Source of the DNA: Treponema sp.
GTDB taxonomy: Bacteria; Spirochaetota; Spirochaetia; Treponematales; Breznakiellaceae
Assembly (NCBI GenBank): GCA_031286205.1
Contig: JAITUR010000117.1
Location: 1 to 64,000 of the forward strand
Direction of reading: 5' to 3'
Length of the DNA: 64,000 nt
Below are positions 39,485 through 49,536 of this stretch, one piece after another (the stretch's first letter is position 1; each line of letters opens with the position of its first letter). Under the pieces are notes generated by a model, which was given only the letters and a program-made list of their open reading frames with translations, searched no databases and was not told the DNA's origin. Position numbers and translations under genes: made by a program.

Positions 39485-39895
39485 ATGGAAATTGGAAATA
39501 TGCCATATCAATCATTTCCCACTTACGGCTACGCTATCAGTGCAGCCACTACCGGCAGAACATCTTTACCGGTTTCCCCCTCCATGGTTATTTACTCCCA
39601 ATTTAAGCATGTTGCCGGAACTCCCGCGCCCGAAGGAACCCAGGGGGTTAATATCACCAGGTTAAAAATCCTTAACACAATGATTGAACAACTGGAAAAA
39701 ATGAAAGGACAGGATATTGCAAACTTTGGCGAAAATGGAGGCCGGGAAGAAATTGCCGCTATTAAAGAAAACGATGAAAAAAGAATAAATACCTTAATCG
39801 AACAATACCACCGCGAAATTAAAGCGGCTCAGAATACAACTGTTTATACCCCGGCTTCTCCCGATACCGGAATGCTTTTTAATATTGCCGCCTAA
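39485..39895 (+). CDS. Hypothetical protein
   Basis: 136 aa ORF with SD GGAG; coiled-coil-like middle. Confidence 0.6.
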   Translation: MEIGNMPYQSFPTYGYAISAATTGRTSLPVSPSMVIYSQFKHVAGTPAPEGTQGVNITRLKILNTMIEQLEKMKGQDIANFGENGGREEIAAIKENDEKRINTLIEQYHREIKAAQNTTVYTPASPDTGMLFNIAA

Positions 39896-39911
39896 CACCC
39901 TGCCATATATA

Positions 39912-40796
39912 TTAGCCCCGTTTTCCCATTTCTGTCCGGCGTTCCTTTACAAGTTCCAGTCTTTTTTCGAGCTCTGCGGCTTTTGATCCGCCAATAAGCA
40001 CTTTTAGCTCGTTCAGGCTTTTCTCGAATTGATTAATTCTTTCCAGCAGCATAGAGCGGTTTTCTATGAATATTTCCGTCCACATTGGAGCATTCAGCAT
40101 TGCTATACGGGTAAGGTCCTCGAAACTACCGCCGCCAAAACGGGTAATTTCAGTGTCGCTTTCGCAGTCTATAAGCGCAGAAGCTATGATATGGCAAAGC
40201 TGGCTTGTAAACGCAATTTTACGATCATGTTCTTCCGGGGTAACTTCGGTTATTTTGTTAAACCCCATTTTATGAATTATTTGCTTAAGGAATTCAAGGT
40301 TTTCCGGCTTGTTAAATGCAAGAGGAGTAAGAATATAATTTTTATCCGTAAAATTGCAAAGATGCGAGTTTGCAAAACCGCCTTTTTCCGCACCCGCCAT
40401 TGGATGTCCCGGAATAAAATCGAAGGCTGCATTTTTACTGCCAAGTTTTTCTGCGGCGGCGGCAATACTTGCTTTTGTACCCGCAATGTCGGTTACAATA
40501 CTTCCCGGCTTAAAAGAACCGCTCCATTTTTCCAAAAAACAAATAACAGCAGACGGGTTTAGGCAAATAAATACTACATCGCAGGCAGAAAGCATTGCTC
40601 CCGCATTTTCAGTATCAAAAACCTTGGAGACAAGCCCCTGTTCCTGCGCCGTATTCAGTATATTTTTATCTATATCACAGGCAAATAATTTTTCTTGCGG
40701 AATACCGTATTTTTCGCGTAACGCCCGCGCAAATGCTCCGCCCATAAGACCCAAGCCCACAATACCCAGTGTAAAATCTTTTTTCATTATTCGCAC
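39912..40796 (-). CDS. tyrA: Prephenate dehydrogenase
   Basis: GIVGLGLMGGAFARAL Rossmann motif; DIAGTKASI; GHPMAGAEKGGF. Confidence 0.9.
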   Translation of the reverse strand: MRIMKKDFTLGIVGLGLMGGAFARALREKYGIPQEKLFACDIDKNILNTAQEQGLVSKVFDTENAGAMLSACDVVFICLNPSAVICFLEKWSGSFKPGSIVTDIAGTKASIAAAAEKLGSKNAAFDFIPGHPMAGAEKGGFANSHLCNFTDKNYILTPLAFNKPENLEFLKQIIHKMGFNKITEVTPEEHDRKIAFTSQLCHIIASALIDCESDTEITRFGGGSFEDLTRIAMLNAPMWTEIFIENRSMLLERINQFEKSLNELKVLIGGSKAAELEKRLELVKERRTEMGKRG

Positions 40797-41819
40797 CTAA
40801 ATATTTTTGTTCTCTATTTCGGCATATTTACGCAGAGTTGCCATCATTTCCGCAAACGCATTCGGCATAAGCGATTGTTCGCCGTCACATAATGCGTGCT
40901 CGGGATCATTGTGTACTTCTACCATAATACCGTCAGCTCCGGCAGCCAAGGCAGCTTTTGACATGGCGGGAACCATCCAGGAATAACCGGTAGCATGGCT
41001 TGGATCTACAATTACAGGAAGATGAGTTTTTTTCTTTAGCATTGGAACAATAGCAAGATCCAGTATGTTACGAGTAAAGTTATCGAAACCGCGTATTCCG
41101 CGCTCGCACAATACTATTTTATCATTACCGCCCGCCATGATATACTCGGCTGCCATTAAAAGCTCTGTCATTGTGCTTGCAATACCGCGTTTTAGAAGAA
41201 TCGGTATGCGGGTTTTTCCAAGTTCTTTTAATAAATTAAAGTTTTGCATATTACGCGCGCCAACCTGAATTAAATCGACATCGTTAAATAATTCTATCTG
41301 GCTAATTTCCATTACTTCTGTAACAATTGGAAGTCCGCACGCTTTTTTTGCTTCCAGTAAAATATCCAGGCCGGCTCCTCCCATTCCCTGAAAAGCGTAA
41401 GGCGAAGTTCTTGGTTTAAACGCACCGCCGCGCAGGAATGCCGCTCCCGCTTTTTTTACATCTTCTGCAATTGCAATAACCTGTTCGCGGCTTTCTACCG
41501 AACACGGACCGGCAATAACCGCAAACGAACCTCCGCCAATTTTGGCTTTATGGCTGCCGCACTGAAAATCCAGCACTGTATCGCAGGGATGAAATATACG
41601 ATTTACGCGCTTGTACGGTTCCTGTACACGAATTACTTTGTCTACATGGCGGTTAGCGCGCACTGTCTCGTCATTAATTACGGTGGTATCGCCTACAAGA
41701 CCAAGCACGGTTTGCGTCGCACCTTGCGAACGATCAACTTTTACGCCAAGTTTTTCCAGATCCGATATCAGTTTGTCTATGTCTTCCTGGCTTACATTGG
41801 GTTTTATGGAAATTATCAT
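40797..41819 (-). CDS. aroF: 3-deoxy-7-phosphoheptulonate synthase
   Basis: FAVIAGPCSVESREQ; GGAFKPRTSPYAFQG; DPSHATGY. Confidence 0.95.
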   Translation of the reverse strand: MIISIKPNVSQEDIDKLISDLEKLGVKVDRSQGATQTVLGLVGDTTVINDETVRANRHVDKVIRVQEPYKRVNRIFHPCDTVLDFQCGSHKAKIGGGSFAVIAGPCSVESREQVIAIAEDVKKAGAAFLRGGAFKPRTSPYAFQGMGGAGLDILLEAKKACGLPIVTEVMEISQIELFNDVDLIQVGARNMQNFNLLKELGKTRIPILLKRGIASTMTELLMAAEYIMAGGNDKIVLCERGIRGFDNFTRNILDLAIVPMLKKKTHLPVIVDPSHATGYSWMVPAMSKAALAAGADGIMVEVHNDPEHALCDGEQSLMPNAFAEMMATLRKYAEIENKNI

Positions 41820-41832
41820 TTACGACTCCTTA

Positions 41833-43260
41833 TTAATTATTTTTTGTCCAAACAAATGTGGTTTTATTCAGGGTATAAGTTCCTGCCGCCCTGCCATTTT
41901 CGTTATAAAAAACTTCGAAATTATTGCCAAATACAATGCCGCTAAAAATTACATTTTCTCCTATGGTAATTTGCTCTAATTGATTCCCGGTAAAAGCCAT
42001 TCCGTATATATTTTTTACGCTTTCAGGAATAGTTACACTTGTTAAATTATTATTCTGAAAAACGCTCTCCCCTATCGATACAATTTTATCGGGAAGAACT
42101 ACACTTGTCAGCCGGTTGTTGGAAAATGCGGATACGCCAATACTGGTTACACTGTTGGGAATTTCTATATTTTCCAGACGGTTATTGGAAAATGCATAAG
42201 CCCCAATACTGGTTACGCTGTCAGGAATTTCTACCTCGGTTAATTGATTATCGTTAAATCCGCCCAGAAAAATAACGCTGTCAGGAATATCTATACTCGA
42301 TAATCTGTTGTACGCAAACGCATAAGCACTTATCTGTACTACACTTTGCGGAATAACAACACCGGTTAAATTATTATTTGCAAATGCCGAATTTCCTATG
42401 GAAACTACAGTGTCAGAAATATCTATACTGGACAATTTATTGTTTTCGAAACCGGAAAGAACAATAACGCCTTGGGGAATAGTTACGCTTGTCAGAAGAT
42501 TATTGGAAAATGCGGAAGCATCTATACTGGTTACGCTGTTGGGAATAACTACACTTGTTAATTGATTATTTCCAAAGGCTGATGCTCCAATAAAGGTTAC
42601 ATTGTTCGAAATAGTTACATTTGCCAGCCGGTTGTTGGAAAATGCGGACACTCCAATACTGGTTACACTGTCGGGGATAACTATATTTGTCAGAAGGTTA
42701 TTGGAAAATGCAAAAGATCCAATACTGGTTACACTGTCCGGAATTACAGCATCTGTAATATTTTTTTCGTAAAACAAACTTGCTGAAATTGCAGTAACAG
42801 GATAACCTCCCAGACTTTCCGGTATTTCCACATTGCCGCCTGTCAAATTATAAGAAGTAATGGTTAAACGGTTATTAAAAATTAAAAAACTGTAAACGGC
42901 GTATACCTGTACAGACACCACGCTCCATCCTTCAAAAGTATAAGGGGAAACTGCGGCTCTTATTAAACCAGGATTTCCCGGTATAATGCCAAGCTCATAG
43001 GTTACATTATCTATTTTGTTTAAACTGCCTTTAATAAAAGGAAATATGGCAGCCAGGTGAATATCTCCCGCTTCCAAACCTGCCATCTCTTCCTTAAAAA
43101 CAAAAGTCAACTTGGTTGTAGAGCTTGTGCTGGAACCGTCAGCGGTAACACTTTCTATTACAGGACCGTGATCCTCATGCGTTACAACAACAACGGGAGT
43201 GTCGCAGGATAATAAACAAATTACAGCAAATGCAAATAAAATACTTTTATACATACTCAT
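41833..43260 (-). CDS. BspA-type leucine-rich repeat surface protein
   Basis: More than ten tandem IPDSVTSIGxxAFSNNxLTxVxI repeats; lipobox-like LLSC. Confidence 0.9.
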   Translation of the reverse strand: MSMYKSILFAFAVICLLSCDTPVVVVTHEDHGPVIESVTADGSSTSSTTKLTFVFKEEMAGLEAGDIHLAAIFPFIKGSLNKIDNVTYELGIIPGNPGLIRAAVSPYTFEGWSVVSVQVYAVYSFLIFNNRLTITSYNLTGGNVEIPESLGGYPVTAISASLFYEKNITDAVIPDSVTSIGSFAFSNNLLTNIVIPDSVTSIGVSAFSNNRLANVTISNNVTFIGASAFGNNQLTSVVIPNSVTSIDASAFSNNLLTSVTIPQGVIVLSGFENNKLSSIDISDTVVSIGNSAFANNNLTGVVIPQSVVQISAYAFAYNRLSSIDIPDSVIFLGGFNDNQLTEVEIPDSVTSIGAYAFSNNRLENIEIPNSVTSIGVSAFSNNRLTSVVLPDKIVSIGESVFQNNNLTSVTIPESVKNIYGMAFTGNQLEQITIGENVIFSGIVFGNNFEVFYNENGRAAGTYTLNKTTFVWTKNN

Positions 43261-43261
43261 T

Positions 43262-44335
43262 TTATTCTCCTTGTGTAAGCCAGTCTACAACTTCCAAAAG
43301 TTGATTAGCCGGATTTACCAGCCATGCAGAATTGGCATCTTCTATGTTTTCTATTTTTACATGAGGTCTTATTCCAAAACCTTCGTAACATTTTCCCTGC
43401 ATATCTGTTACTTTATAAGAAGATATAGAATAATACCACCCATTGATCATTTGGTGCAGTGTAATTATGGATAAAGCTCCACGGGTATTTGACCCAACAT
43501 GAGTTACATGGGGCTGTGTCCGCAAGGCAAGCGTAAACCATTCTGCAGCAGAAATTGTCACTTTATTTGTTAACAAAACAACGGGTTTGGTGTATGCATT
43601 ACTGCTGGGTTTAATCATGGATACCAGGGGATTGGAAAAATCATTGCGCCCGGGACCATTTTTTGCGCTTGCCATCGAATAATTTGCATGAACAGCAGTA
43701 AAACGGGATGCAATAAAGTCTACGATTGGTCCTGCTCCTCCATAGTTATATCTTACATCTATAATAACCTTGGATGAATTCTTTTTAAAATATTCTATAG
43801 CATCATCTATCTTTTCTACTCTGGAAAAAACATCGTTAAAATTAGCAATATGTAAATATCCAATATGAGGCGCGGAAATTAACGAGCCGTATATCATGTC
43901 ATTATTTCCTATTACAATTCCTCTGCCCATTAATTGACTTTTTATCGAATTAATAAAATAGCCTCTTTCATCGAAATTTCCGCTTCTTAAATAGGAAATA
44001 TAGCTTCTATCCAGCGAAATAGAATCGCCGCTGGAATTAAAAAGCGCTACATGCGGATCTGCCAATTCGTTTAACATGTTTCCGCAGGCATTAAATAAAT
44101 CCATATTTCCTGCAGTTAATTGATTCTTATAATGTAAATAGGCTTCTTCCCAATTATTAAAATTCGGATTAATATCCATTTTTATATCGATATACGCGTG
44201 TTTATTGTCAAAAGATTTCCAAAGGGTGTGTAAAACATTTTCCGGACTTGTATCTGCATCCTGTCCCAAAAAAAATTCGCAGGAAAAAAACAAGGAAAAT
44301 ACAAATATTAAAAATACAGCTTTTCTTATCTTCAT
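43262..44335 (-). CDS. S41 (IRBP/tricorn-like) peptidase-family lipoprotein
   Basis: VIIDVRYNYGGAGPIVDFIASRF; LTNKVTISAAEWFTLAL; lacks the Lys of CtpA-type TFGKG. Confidence 0.8.
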   Translation of the reverse strand: MKIRKAVFLIFVFSLFFSCEFFLGQDADTSPENVLHTLWKSFDNKHAYIDIKMDINPNFNNWEEAYLHYKNQLTAGNMDLFNACGNMLNELADPHVALFNSSGDSISLDRSYISYLRSGNFDERGYFINSIKSQLMGRGIVIGNNDMIYGSLISAPHIGYLHIANFNDVFSRVEKIDDAIEYFKKNSSKVIIDVRYNYGGAGPIVDFIASRFTAVHANYSMASAKNGPGRNDFSNPLVSMIKPSSNAYTKPVVLLTNKVTISAAEWFTLALRTQPHVTHVGSNTRGALSIITLHQMINGWYYSISSYKVTDMQGKCYEGFGIRPHVKIENIEDANSAWLVNPANQLLEVVDWLTQGE

Positions 44336-44344
44336 ATTTTTCTC

Positions 44345-45157
44345 CTAATACATATAAACTGCCCCAATCTTAATTTGGAGCGAAGCGTCTTTTCTTGGAC
44401 TTGGAAAATCTATATGAGAAAGCTCAAAGCCAATATCAGAATAAAGGGAAAATAAACTGCTAATTTTATAATAATATTTTAAACTTCCAAAACACGCCCA
44501 ATAATTATTAAGACCTGTTACTCCTGTTTCCAGCGGCCAGGCAAATCCTGCATAATGGGGTCTTGCCGCATATCCAAAAAAAGGAAAACTTAAAGTTAAA
44601 ACAAGCGAATTTTTATTATTTATTACCCATTTTTGACTCGCATATAAATTAAGCGATGCTATTAAAGATAAATTAATATAAAGAGGATTATCCAATGTTT
44701 CTAAAAGGTATAAATCCCCGCGGACTGCTCCTCCTAAATATCCGGGGAATGTATCGTTCCCCCACAATTTTCGGACTAAAGAATATTCCAAAAACACCCG
44801 GGTATATATATCTTTTATCTGATAATAATAAACTTGTTCAAAATTATATACAGGATGTTCTACCAATAATTCAGTCCGTCCGGAATAAAACCCGGCATTA
44901 AACGAATGAATAAAGTTTTCTTTTTCCAGAACACTGTGTATGGAAAAAACAAAAGCGTTAATGTATCTGTTTGTATCGAATATTGTTTCTTCCCGGAATC
45001 CCGATAATGTATATCCCAGACTAATTCCAATCATGGAAGTTCTGTCAGGCAAAGACGACTCTGCTGGCAGAGGCGCCTCTGCCGACGAAACCGGTATTTC
45101 GGCAAAAACTGCGACGCTACTGAATATAATTAAAAATAATAAAGAAAGCCTTTTCAT
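44345..45157 (-). CDS. Secreted hypothetical, possibly outer-membrane beta-barrel
   Basis: Signal peptide; alternating aromatic beta-strand pattern; C-terminal Tyr. Confidence 0.55.
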   Translation of the reverse strand: MKRLSLLFLIIFSSVAVFAEIPVSSAEAPLPAESSLPDRTSMIGISLGYTLSGFREETIFDTNRYINAFVFSIHSVLEKENFIHSFNAGFYSGRTELLVEHPVYNFEQVYYYQIKDIYTRVFLEYSLVRKLWGNDTFPGYLGGAVRGDLYLLETLDNPLYINLSLIASLNLYASQKWVINNKNSLVLTLSFPFFGYAARPHYAGFAWPLETGVTGLNNYWACFGSLKYYYKISSLFSLYSDIGFELSHIDFPSPRKDASLQIKIGAVYMY

Positions 45158-45166
45158 TTACTAAAA

Positions 45167-46360
45167 TTATTCCGCGCCAAACAATCTTGCAATTACCGGT
45201 ATAGAAACAAAGGTACCAATGGAGCTTCCAAGACTGGAAAGAAAAAATACCAGCAGCGCACGGGTAATCCTGTTGCGATACCAGCCTTTTAAACTTGCAA
45301 CATCTTCAGAAACATTTTGCGCATCGACAACACGCGGCTTAATAAATGTTACCTGAACAAGACCGGAAAGCACCCCCACTCCAATAAACGGATTTAACGA
45401 AGTAATTGGCGCGCCAAAAAAGGAAACAAGAATGGCAAGCGGGTGAGCAAGCGCGATAATTGCGCCCAAAGCCGCAAGAGAACCGTTCCATAAAACCCAG
45501 TATTTTAACATCGAAAAGCCGATATCTGTTCCCGCACGAAGAAATCCTGCGGCAATTAGAGCAATTACCGCAACAGGAATAATAAATTTTACCGCTTTGG
45601 AAGAAAAATTTGGCGGGGGAATAATGTCAAATTCCTTTACATCGGAACTTTCTGTTCCGGCAGACAGTTTTTCTAAATGGGAAATTATCCCGTTCATGTG
45701 TCCTGCTCCAATAACTGCGGCTATTTTTTTATTTTTTGTTTCTTTCGAAGCTTCCCAAATTTTAGAGGCAAGGTATTTATCTCTTTCGTCTATTAATGTT
45801 TCTTTAACGCCGGGAAGATAATTTGCAAGCTCGTTCATCATACCGTCTATTTCGCTGCGGTTTTTAAGTTCTTCTATCTCGTTTTCGTTTAATTTTTCGT
45901 TTGTAAATGCACTTGCCAAAAGTGCCGCCAACAGTTTGCACTTGCTCCACAAACCGCAGCGTGCCCATGCTCTTCGCAAAGTAGTATGCACTTCGCGGTC
46001 GCAAAGAGCGTAAGAAATATTTAATTCTTTTGCGGTTTCTACCGCAACCTTCATTTCTTCTCCGGGTTTTACTCCCAGCTCGTTACCAAGCCGGCGCTGA
46101 AAACTTGCCATAACAAGGTTTGCTATTAGCAAAAAACCTTTACGCTCTTTGAATACTTTGGAAATATTAAGTTTTTCCCAATTATCATTTTGAGTAATGG
46201 AATTATACCTGTCTTTATCTAGCTCTACACAGACTAAATCCGGTTTATCTTCGTGGATAACTTTTTTTACTTCTTCTATACTTTCCCGCGAAACATGAGC
46301 TGTTCCTATCAATTTAAATTCTTTACCATTAAGAGAAATTGTTGTTGTATTTCCGCTCAT
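45167..46360 (-). CDS. TraB/PrgY family membrane protein
   Basis: KLIGTAHVSRESIEEVKKVIHEDKPDLVCVELD; C-terminal TM segments. Start at ATGA overlap with upstream stop. Confidence 0.88.
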   Translation of the reverse strand: MSGNTTTISLNGKEFKLIGTAHVSRESIEEVKKVIHEDKPDLVCVELDKDRYNSITQNDNWEKLNISKVFKERKGFLLIANLVMASFQRRLGNELGVKPGEEMKVAVETAKELNISYALCDREVHTTLRRAWARCGLWSKCKLLAALLASAFTNEKLNENEIEELKNRSEIDGMMNELANYLPGVKETLIDERDKYLASKIWEASKETKNKKIAAVIGAGHMNGIISHLEKLSAGTESSDVKEFDIIPPPNFSSKAVKFIIPVAVIALIAAGFLRAGTDIGFSMLKYWVLWNGSLAALGAIIALAHPLAILVSFFGAPITSLNPFIGVGVLSGLVQVTFIKPRVVDAQNVSEDVASLKGWYRNRITRALLVFFLSSLGSSIGTFVSIPVIARLFGAE

Positions 46361-47757
46361 TGTTTTGCCCTGACACCAAGACCTCTTTCTGCCAACACCC
46401 ATTCGTTCAGTCTCCATTCAATTGTTCCAACAGCATCAAGTTCCTGTACCATAAGATAATACCTGTTAGCCAATGTTTGGTTTCCCCTAATGTCATAATA
46501 CGAGGCAAGGTAAAAAGCCATTCTTGCTTTTGTGTAATTATTTTGCTCTCTTTCTATTCTGGCGGCAGCGTCTGTATCGTGGTTTAAATCGTGGTACATT
46601 CTAAGCAATGTAAATTCGATAGAATCCCTTGGAACAGTCCGTAAAACCTGCGCTAAAAATTGTTTTGGGTCTGTCTGTCTGCCGGCGCGCATCCAGCAAA
46701 CTGCCGCTAAAAGCGCGTAATGAAACTCTTTGGGCGCTTGTCTGTAAGCCGCTAAAAAAGCGTCTCTTGCTTCCGCCCATTGTTTGTTTCTCATTTTAAG
46801 AACGCCAAGGGCTTCGGACGCAAAATAATATTCAGGTCTTAGGCGTACAAGTTTTGTATAATCAGCTTCTGCGCCTGTAAAATCGCCCAGCTCATCTTTA
46901 ATGCCCGCACTGTAAACATATGCAACAAAATTTTCGGGTTCAAGTTCGATGGCACGGGTAAAATCTGCAAGGGCTGGCTGCTTTCGATCCATCTCCATTA
47001 ACAGCATACCGCGATCTACCAGCACCCAATAATTATTGGGCTCCAGTTCGTGCGCTTTGTTAAGGTCTCTTAGCGAACTGCTTAAATTGTTGGTTCCCCT
47101 GTAAAGCCTGGCTCTTTCGTGATAAGGTCCTGCCCACTGCGGATACAATTCTATAGCTCGCGACAATAATTGTTCGGCTTCTCTGTTTTCCCTGCTGTAT
47201 CTATGCACTACCGCGCGGCTTACAAGGGCCTCTCCATTATTTGGCTCCGCCGCCAAAGCTCTGTCAAAATACCCTGCGGCAACGCGTAAATTCCTTGCGC
47301 TAATGGCAAGATTGCCCAAGTCTATAAGCGCCCTTGCATGACGAGGATCCGCGGCAATAACCCTTTCCAGAAAATTGCGCCTGTCGCGCTCCCTGTTCTG
47401 AAGAGCGGCGGCATCTGCCAGCACCATTAGAGCTTCGGTATTATTTCTATCGGCGCTGACAATAGCATTCGCAATTTGAATTGCCTCTGCGGGTCTGCCG
47501 GCAGAATTCAGCACATTTGCCCTTAAAATACGGACTTCGTTCTTATTAGCTTCCGACGGCGGCAGTCTGCTAAACAACTCCAGGGCGGCGGCGGTATCCC
47601 CTTGGGAAAGTTTCTGAGCAATCTCTGTTAAGACAGCCTCTGCATTATTCCCCTGGGCAAAAAGACTGGAAGTCAGTCCCAAAACGAATAAAACCAAAAT
47701 AAGCAACCGCGGCGCCGGCATCCTGCCCCAACCGCTTCCATTAAAGTTATTTTTCAT
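46357..47757 (-). CDS. TPR repeat secreted protein
   Basis: Signal peptide; multiple TPRs (ALVSRAVVHRYSRENREAEQLLSRAIELYPQ). Confidence 0.85.
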   Translation of the reverse strand: MKNNFNGSGWGRMPAPRLLILVLFVLGLTSSLFAQGNNAEAVLTEIAQKLSQGDTAAALELFSRLPPSEANKNEVRILRANVLNSAGRPAEAIQIANAIVSADRNNTEALMVLADAAALQNRERDRRNFLERVIAADPRHARALIDLGNLAISARNLRVAAGYFDRALAAEPNNGEALVSRAVVHRYSRENREAEQLLSRAIELYPQWAGPYHERARLYRGTNNLSSSLRDLNKAHELEPNNYWVLVDRGMLLMEMDRKQPALADFTRAIELEPENFVAYVYSAGIKDELGDFTGAEADYTKLVRLRPEYYFASEALGVLKMRNKQWAEARDAFLAAYRQAPKEFHYALLAAVCWMRAGRQTDPKQFLAQVLRTVPRDSIEFTLLRMYHDLNHDTDAAARIEREQNNYTKARMAFYLASYYDIRGNQTLANRYYLMVQELDAVGTIEWRLNEWVLAERGLGVRAKQ

Positions 47758-47805
47758 GTTAATATATAATACTATAAAAATTAATTAATTAAAAGGTAAC
47801 ATATA

Positions 47806-49536
47806 ATGAAAAAACCTTTGGCTTCACGAATAGTCGGTCTTGCTGTTCTTTATTGCCTTATATTTTTTATTCTTGTAATACTGCAATTTTCCAATAAAGG
47901 CAGTTTTTCAGTGTCCGCAGGAGCCATGACCATACGGGGTCGCTATTTAAACTCCCATACGGATCCTGATATTACAGGCGGAATACGCGTTTATTTTGGC
48001 GGGCTGGAATTCTCCCTGAACGAAGTACGCGGAAAAGGGTTAACTCTGGTGGAAAACGGCAGGCAAATACCCGTTGACCCGGAAATTTTTTCCATGATCG
48101 ATACAACAGCCCGCTTTGGCTTGCCGGATGGCTCTATAATCACTTTTAGTTCGACAGGAACAGAAAGAAGGCAGGAGCTACTTATTAGTGCAGAGTTTTC
48201 TAAAAATGCATCGGAAATAATAATACCCATTACTCCCCGCCGTTCTTCTTTAATCCGCGACAATGATCAACTGGGAATAATGTATTCGGGCTCCCGCTAT
48301 CTTTTTGGGAACGGAAGCCGAGAACTGGAAGAAGGAAGGGTTGTCCTGTCAAAGGAAACCGGCATGGTTTCGTATCGATCCAGAGAAAGACAAAAATCAT
48401 TCGAACCTGCCAATTACATAATTGCCCAGGCAAACAATTATGAAAGCGCTTTTTTAAACTGGAGAGAATTAAGTTTTATTCATTGGGGTCAAAATGCCGC
48501 CGCTTTGCAGGATGAATTCGATATAACGGGTTATTGTACGGAAGCGCTTGTCCGCGGCAATTATCTTACGGCAGTAAATGCAATATCCCGCGATTTTATA
48601 AACGGCAACAGGCATACATTCAGACCCGCAGCCTTTGTTGGGGGCATGGGAACCGCACACAGAACATTTACCGCTGCAGAAAATTCCAAATTAAATTTAA
48701 TTACCAGTTTGGCAAGAGACCGCTCTTCTGAAATTTTAAAAGAAGAACATATATTAAATTATCTTTTTGTACGAAGCAATACTTCTTTAGCTTATGATGT
48801 TATCGATATTATTCAGAATTTACAGCCGGAATTAATTACTATAGATTATTGCCCGGGACTCTTAGAAATTATTTCCGATCTTAGGCGCTGGCGGCCTGCC
48901 GCAAATAATCCTATAAATCCTTTAACGGAACAAATACTTGCCGTTATTTCGGAAAACCTTGTCCGCAATACAGAAAAAGATCTGGTGCTTGCTTCGAACT
49001 CGGAAGGAACAAGCGCAGAATTCAGTATGCGGCTTGGCAAAGCGCTTATAGATTGGGCGCAAAATAATAATGATTCGGAATGGCTGGCAGTTGGAAAGTC
49101 TTTGGTATTGTCCGCTCTTGCAAGCGAAGGTCCTGGAGCGGGAAAACTTTACAGTATAATAAATTCGGAAACAAATTATCCAAGAGCGGTATGGCTTATG
49201 GATAATAGTCTTTGGGCATGGACATCCGCATCATCCGCAAGAGCATCTTATATAGAGGGGAATATAAACATTGCTTTTAACTTTCCAATAAATATGACCC
49301 ACTATGTAATAATCCGCGGAGTAAGGCCGTTTAACAGAATACAAATACATGGCATGGACTGGAGAACAGACAGCCAGTTCGAACGCTACGATTCGTCCGG
49401 CTGGGTTTACCACGCACAGGATCAAATCCTTATATTAAAACTGCGCCACCGGGAAACTGTAGAAAATGTCAGAATAATATACAGGGCAGAACCGGCTCCG
49501 ACTCCGCCTTCTGCAGAAGGAGAAGCTGACAGTTGA
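47806..49536 (+). CDS. Hypothetical membrane-anchored secreted protein
   Basis: N-terminal TM/signal; long intact ORF; no recognised family. Confidence 0.6.
   Translation: MKKPLASRIVGLAVLYCLIFFILVILQFSNKGSFSVSAGAMTIRGRYLNSHTDPDITGGIRVYFGGLEFSLNEVRGKGLTLVENGRQIPVDPEIFSMIDTTARFGLPDGSIITFSSTGTERRQELLISAEFSKNASEIIIPITPRRSSLIRDNDQLGIMYSGSRYLFGNGSRELEEGRVVLSKETGMVSYRSRERQKSFEPANYIIAQANNYESAFLNWRELSFIHWGQNAAALQDEFDITGYCTEALVRGNYLTAVNAISRDFINGNRHTFRPAAFVGGMGTAHRTFTAAENSKLNLITSLARDRSSEILKEEHILNYLFVRSNTSLAYDVIDIIQNLQPELITIDYCPGLLEIISDLRRWRPAANNPINPLTEQILAVISENLVRNTEKDLVLASNSEGTSAEFSMRLGKALIDWAQNNNDSEWLAVGKSLVLSALASEGPGAGKLYSIINSETNYPRAVWLMDNSLWAWTSASSARASYIEGNINIAFNFPINMTHYVIIRGVRPFNRIQIHGMDWRTDSQFERYDSSGWVYHAQDQILILKLRHRETVENVRIIYRAEPAPTPPSAEGEADS

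Noticed and set aside
40029-40800. Plus-strand ORFs (177 and 148 aa) antisense to tyrA
   Set aside because: Antisense shadow ORFs over a conserved prephenate dehydrogenase.
42000-42760. Regular ~69-bp repeats considered as a CRISPR array
   Set aside because: Repeats are in-frame LRR codons with no distinct conserved repeat/variable spacer pattern and no cas genes.
43262-44335. Inactive CtpA-type protease
   Set aside because: Lack of the TFGKG Lys fits the IRBP/tricorn-like S41 subgroup, so inactivation is not supported.
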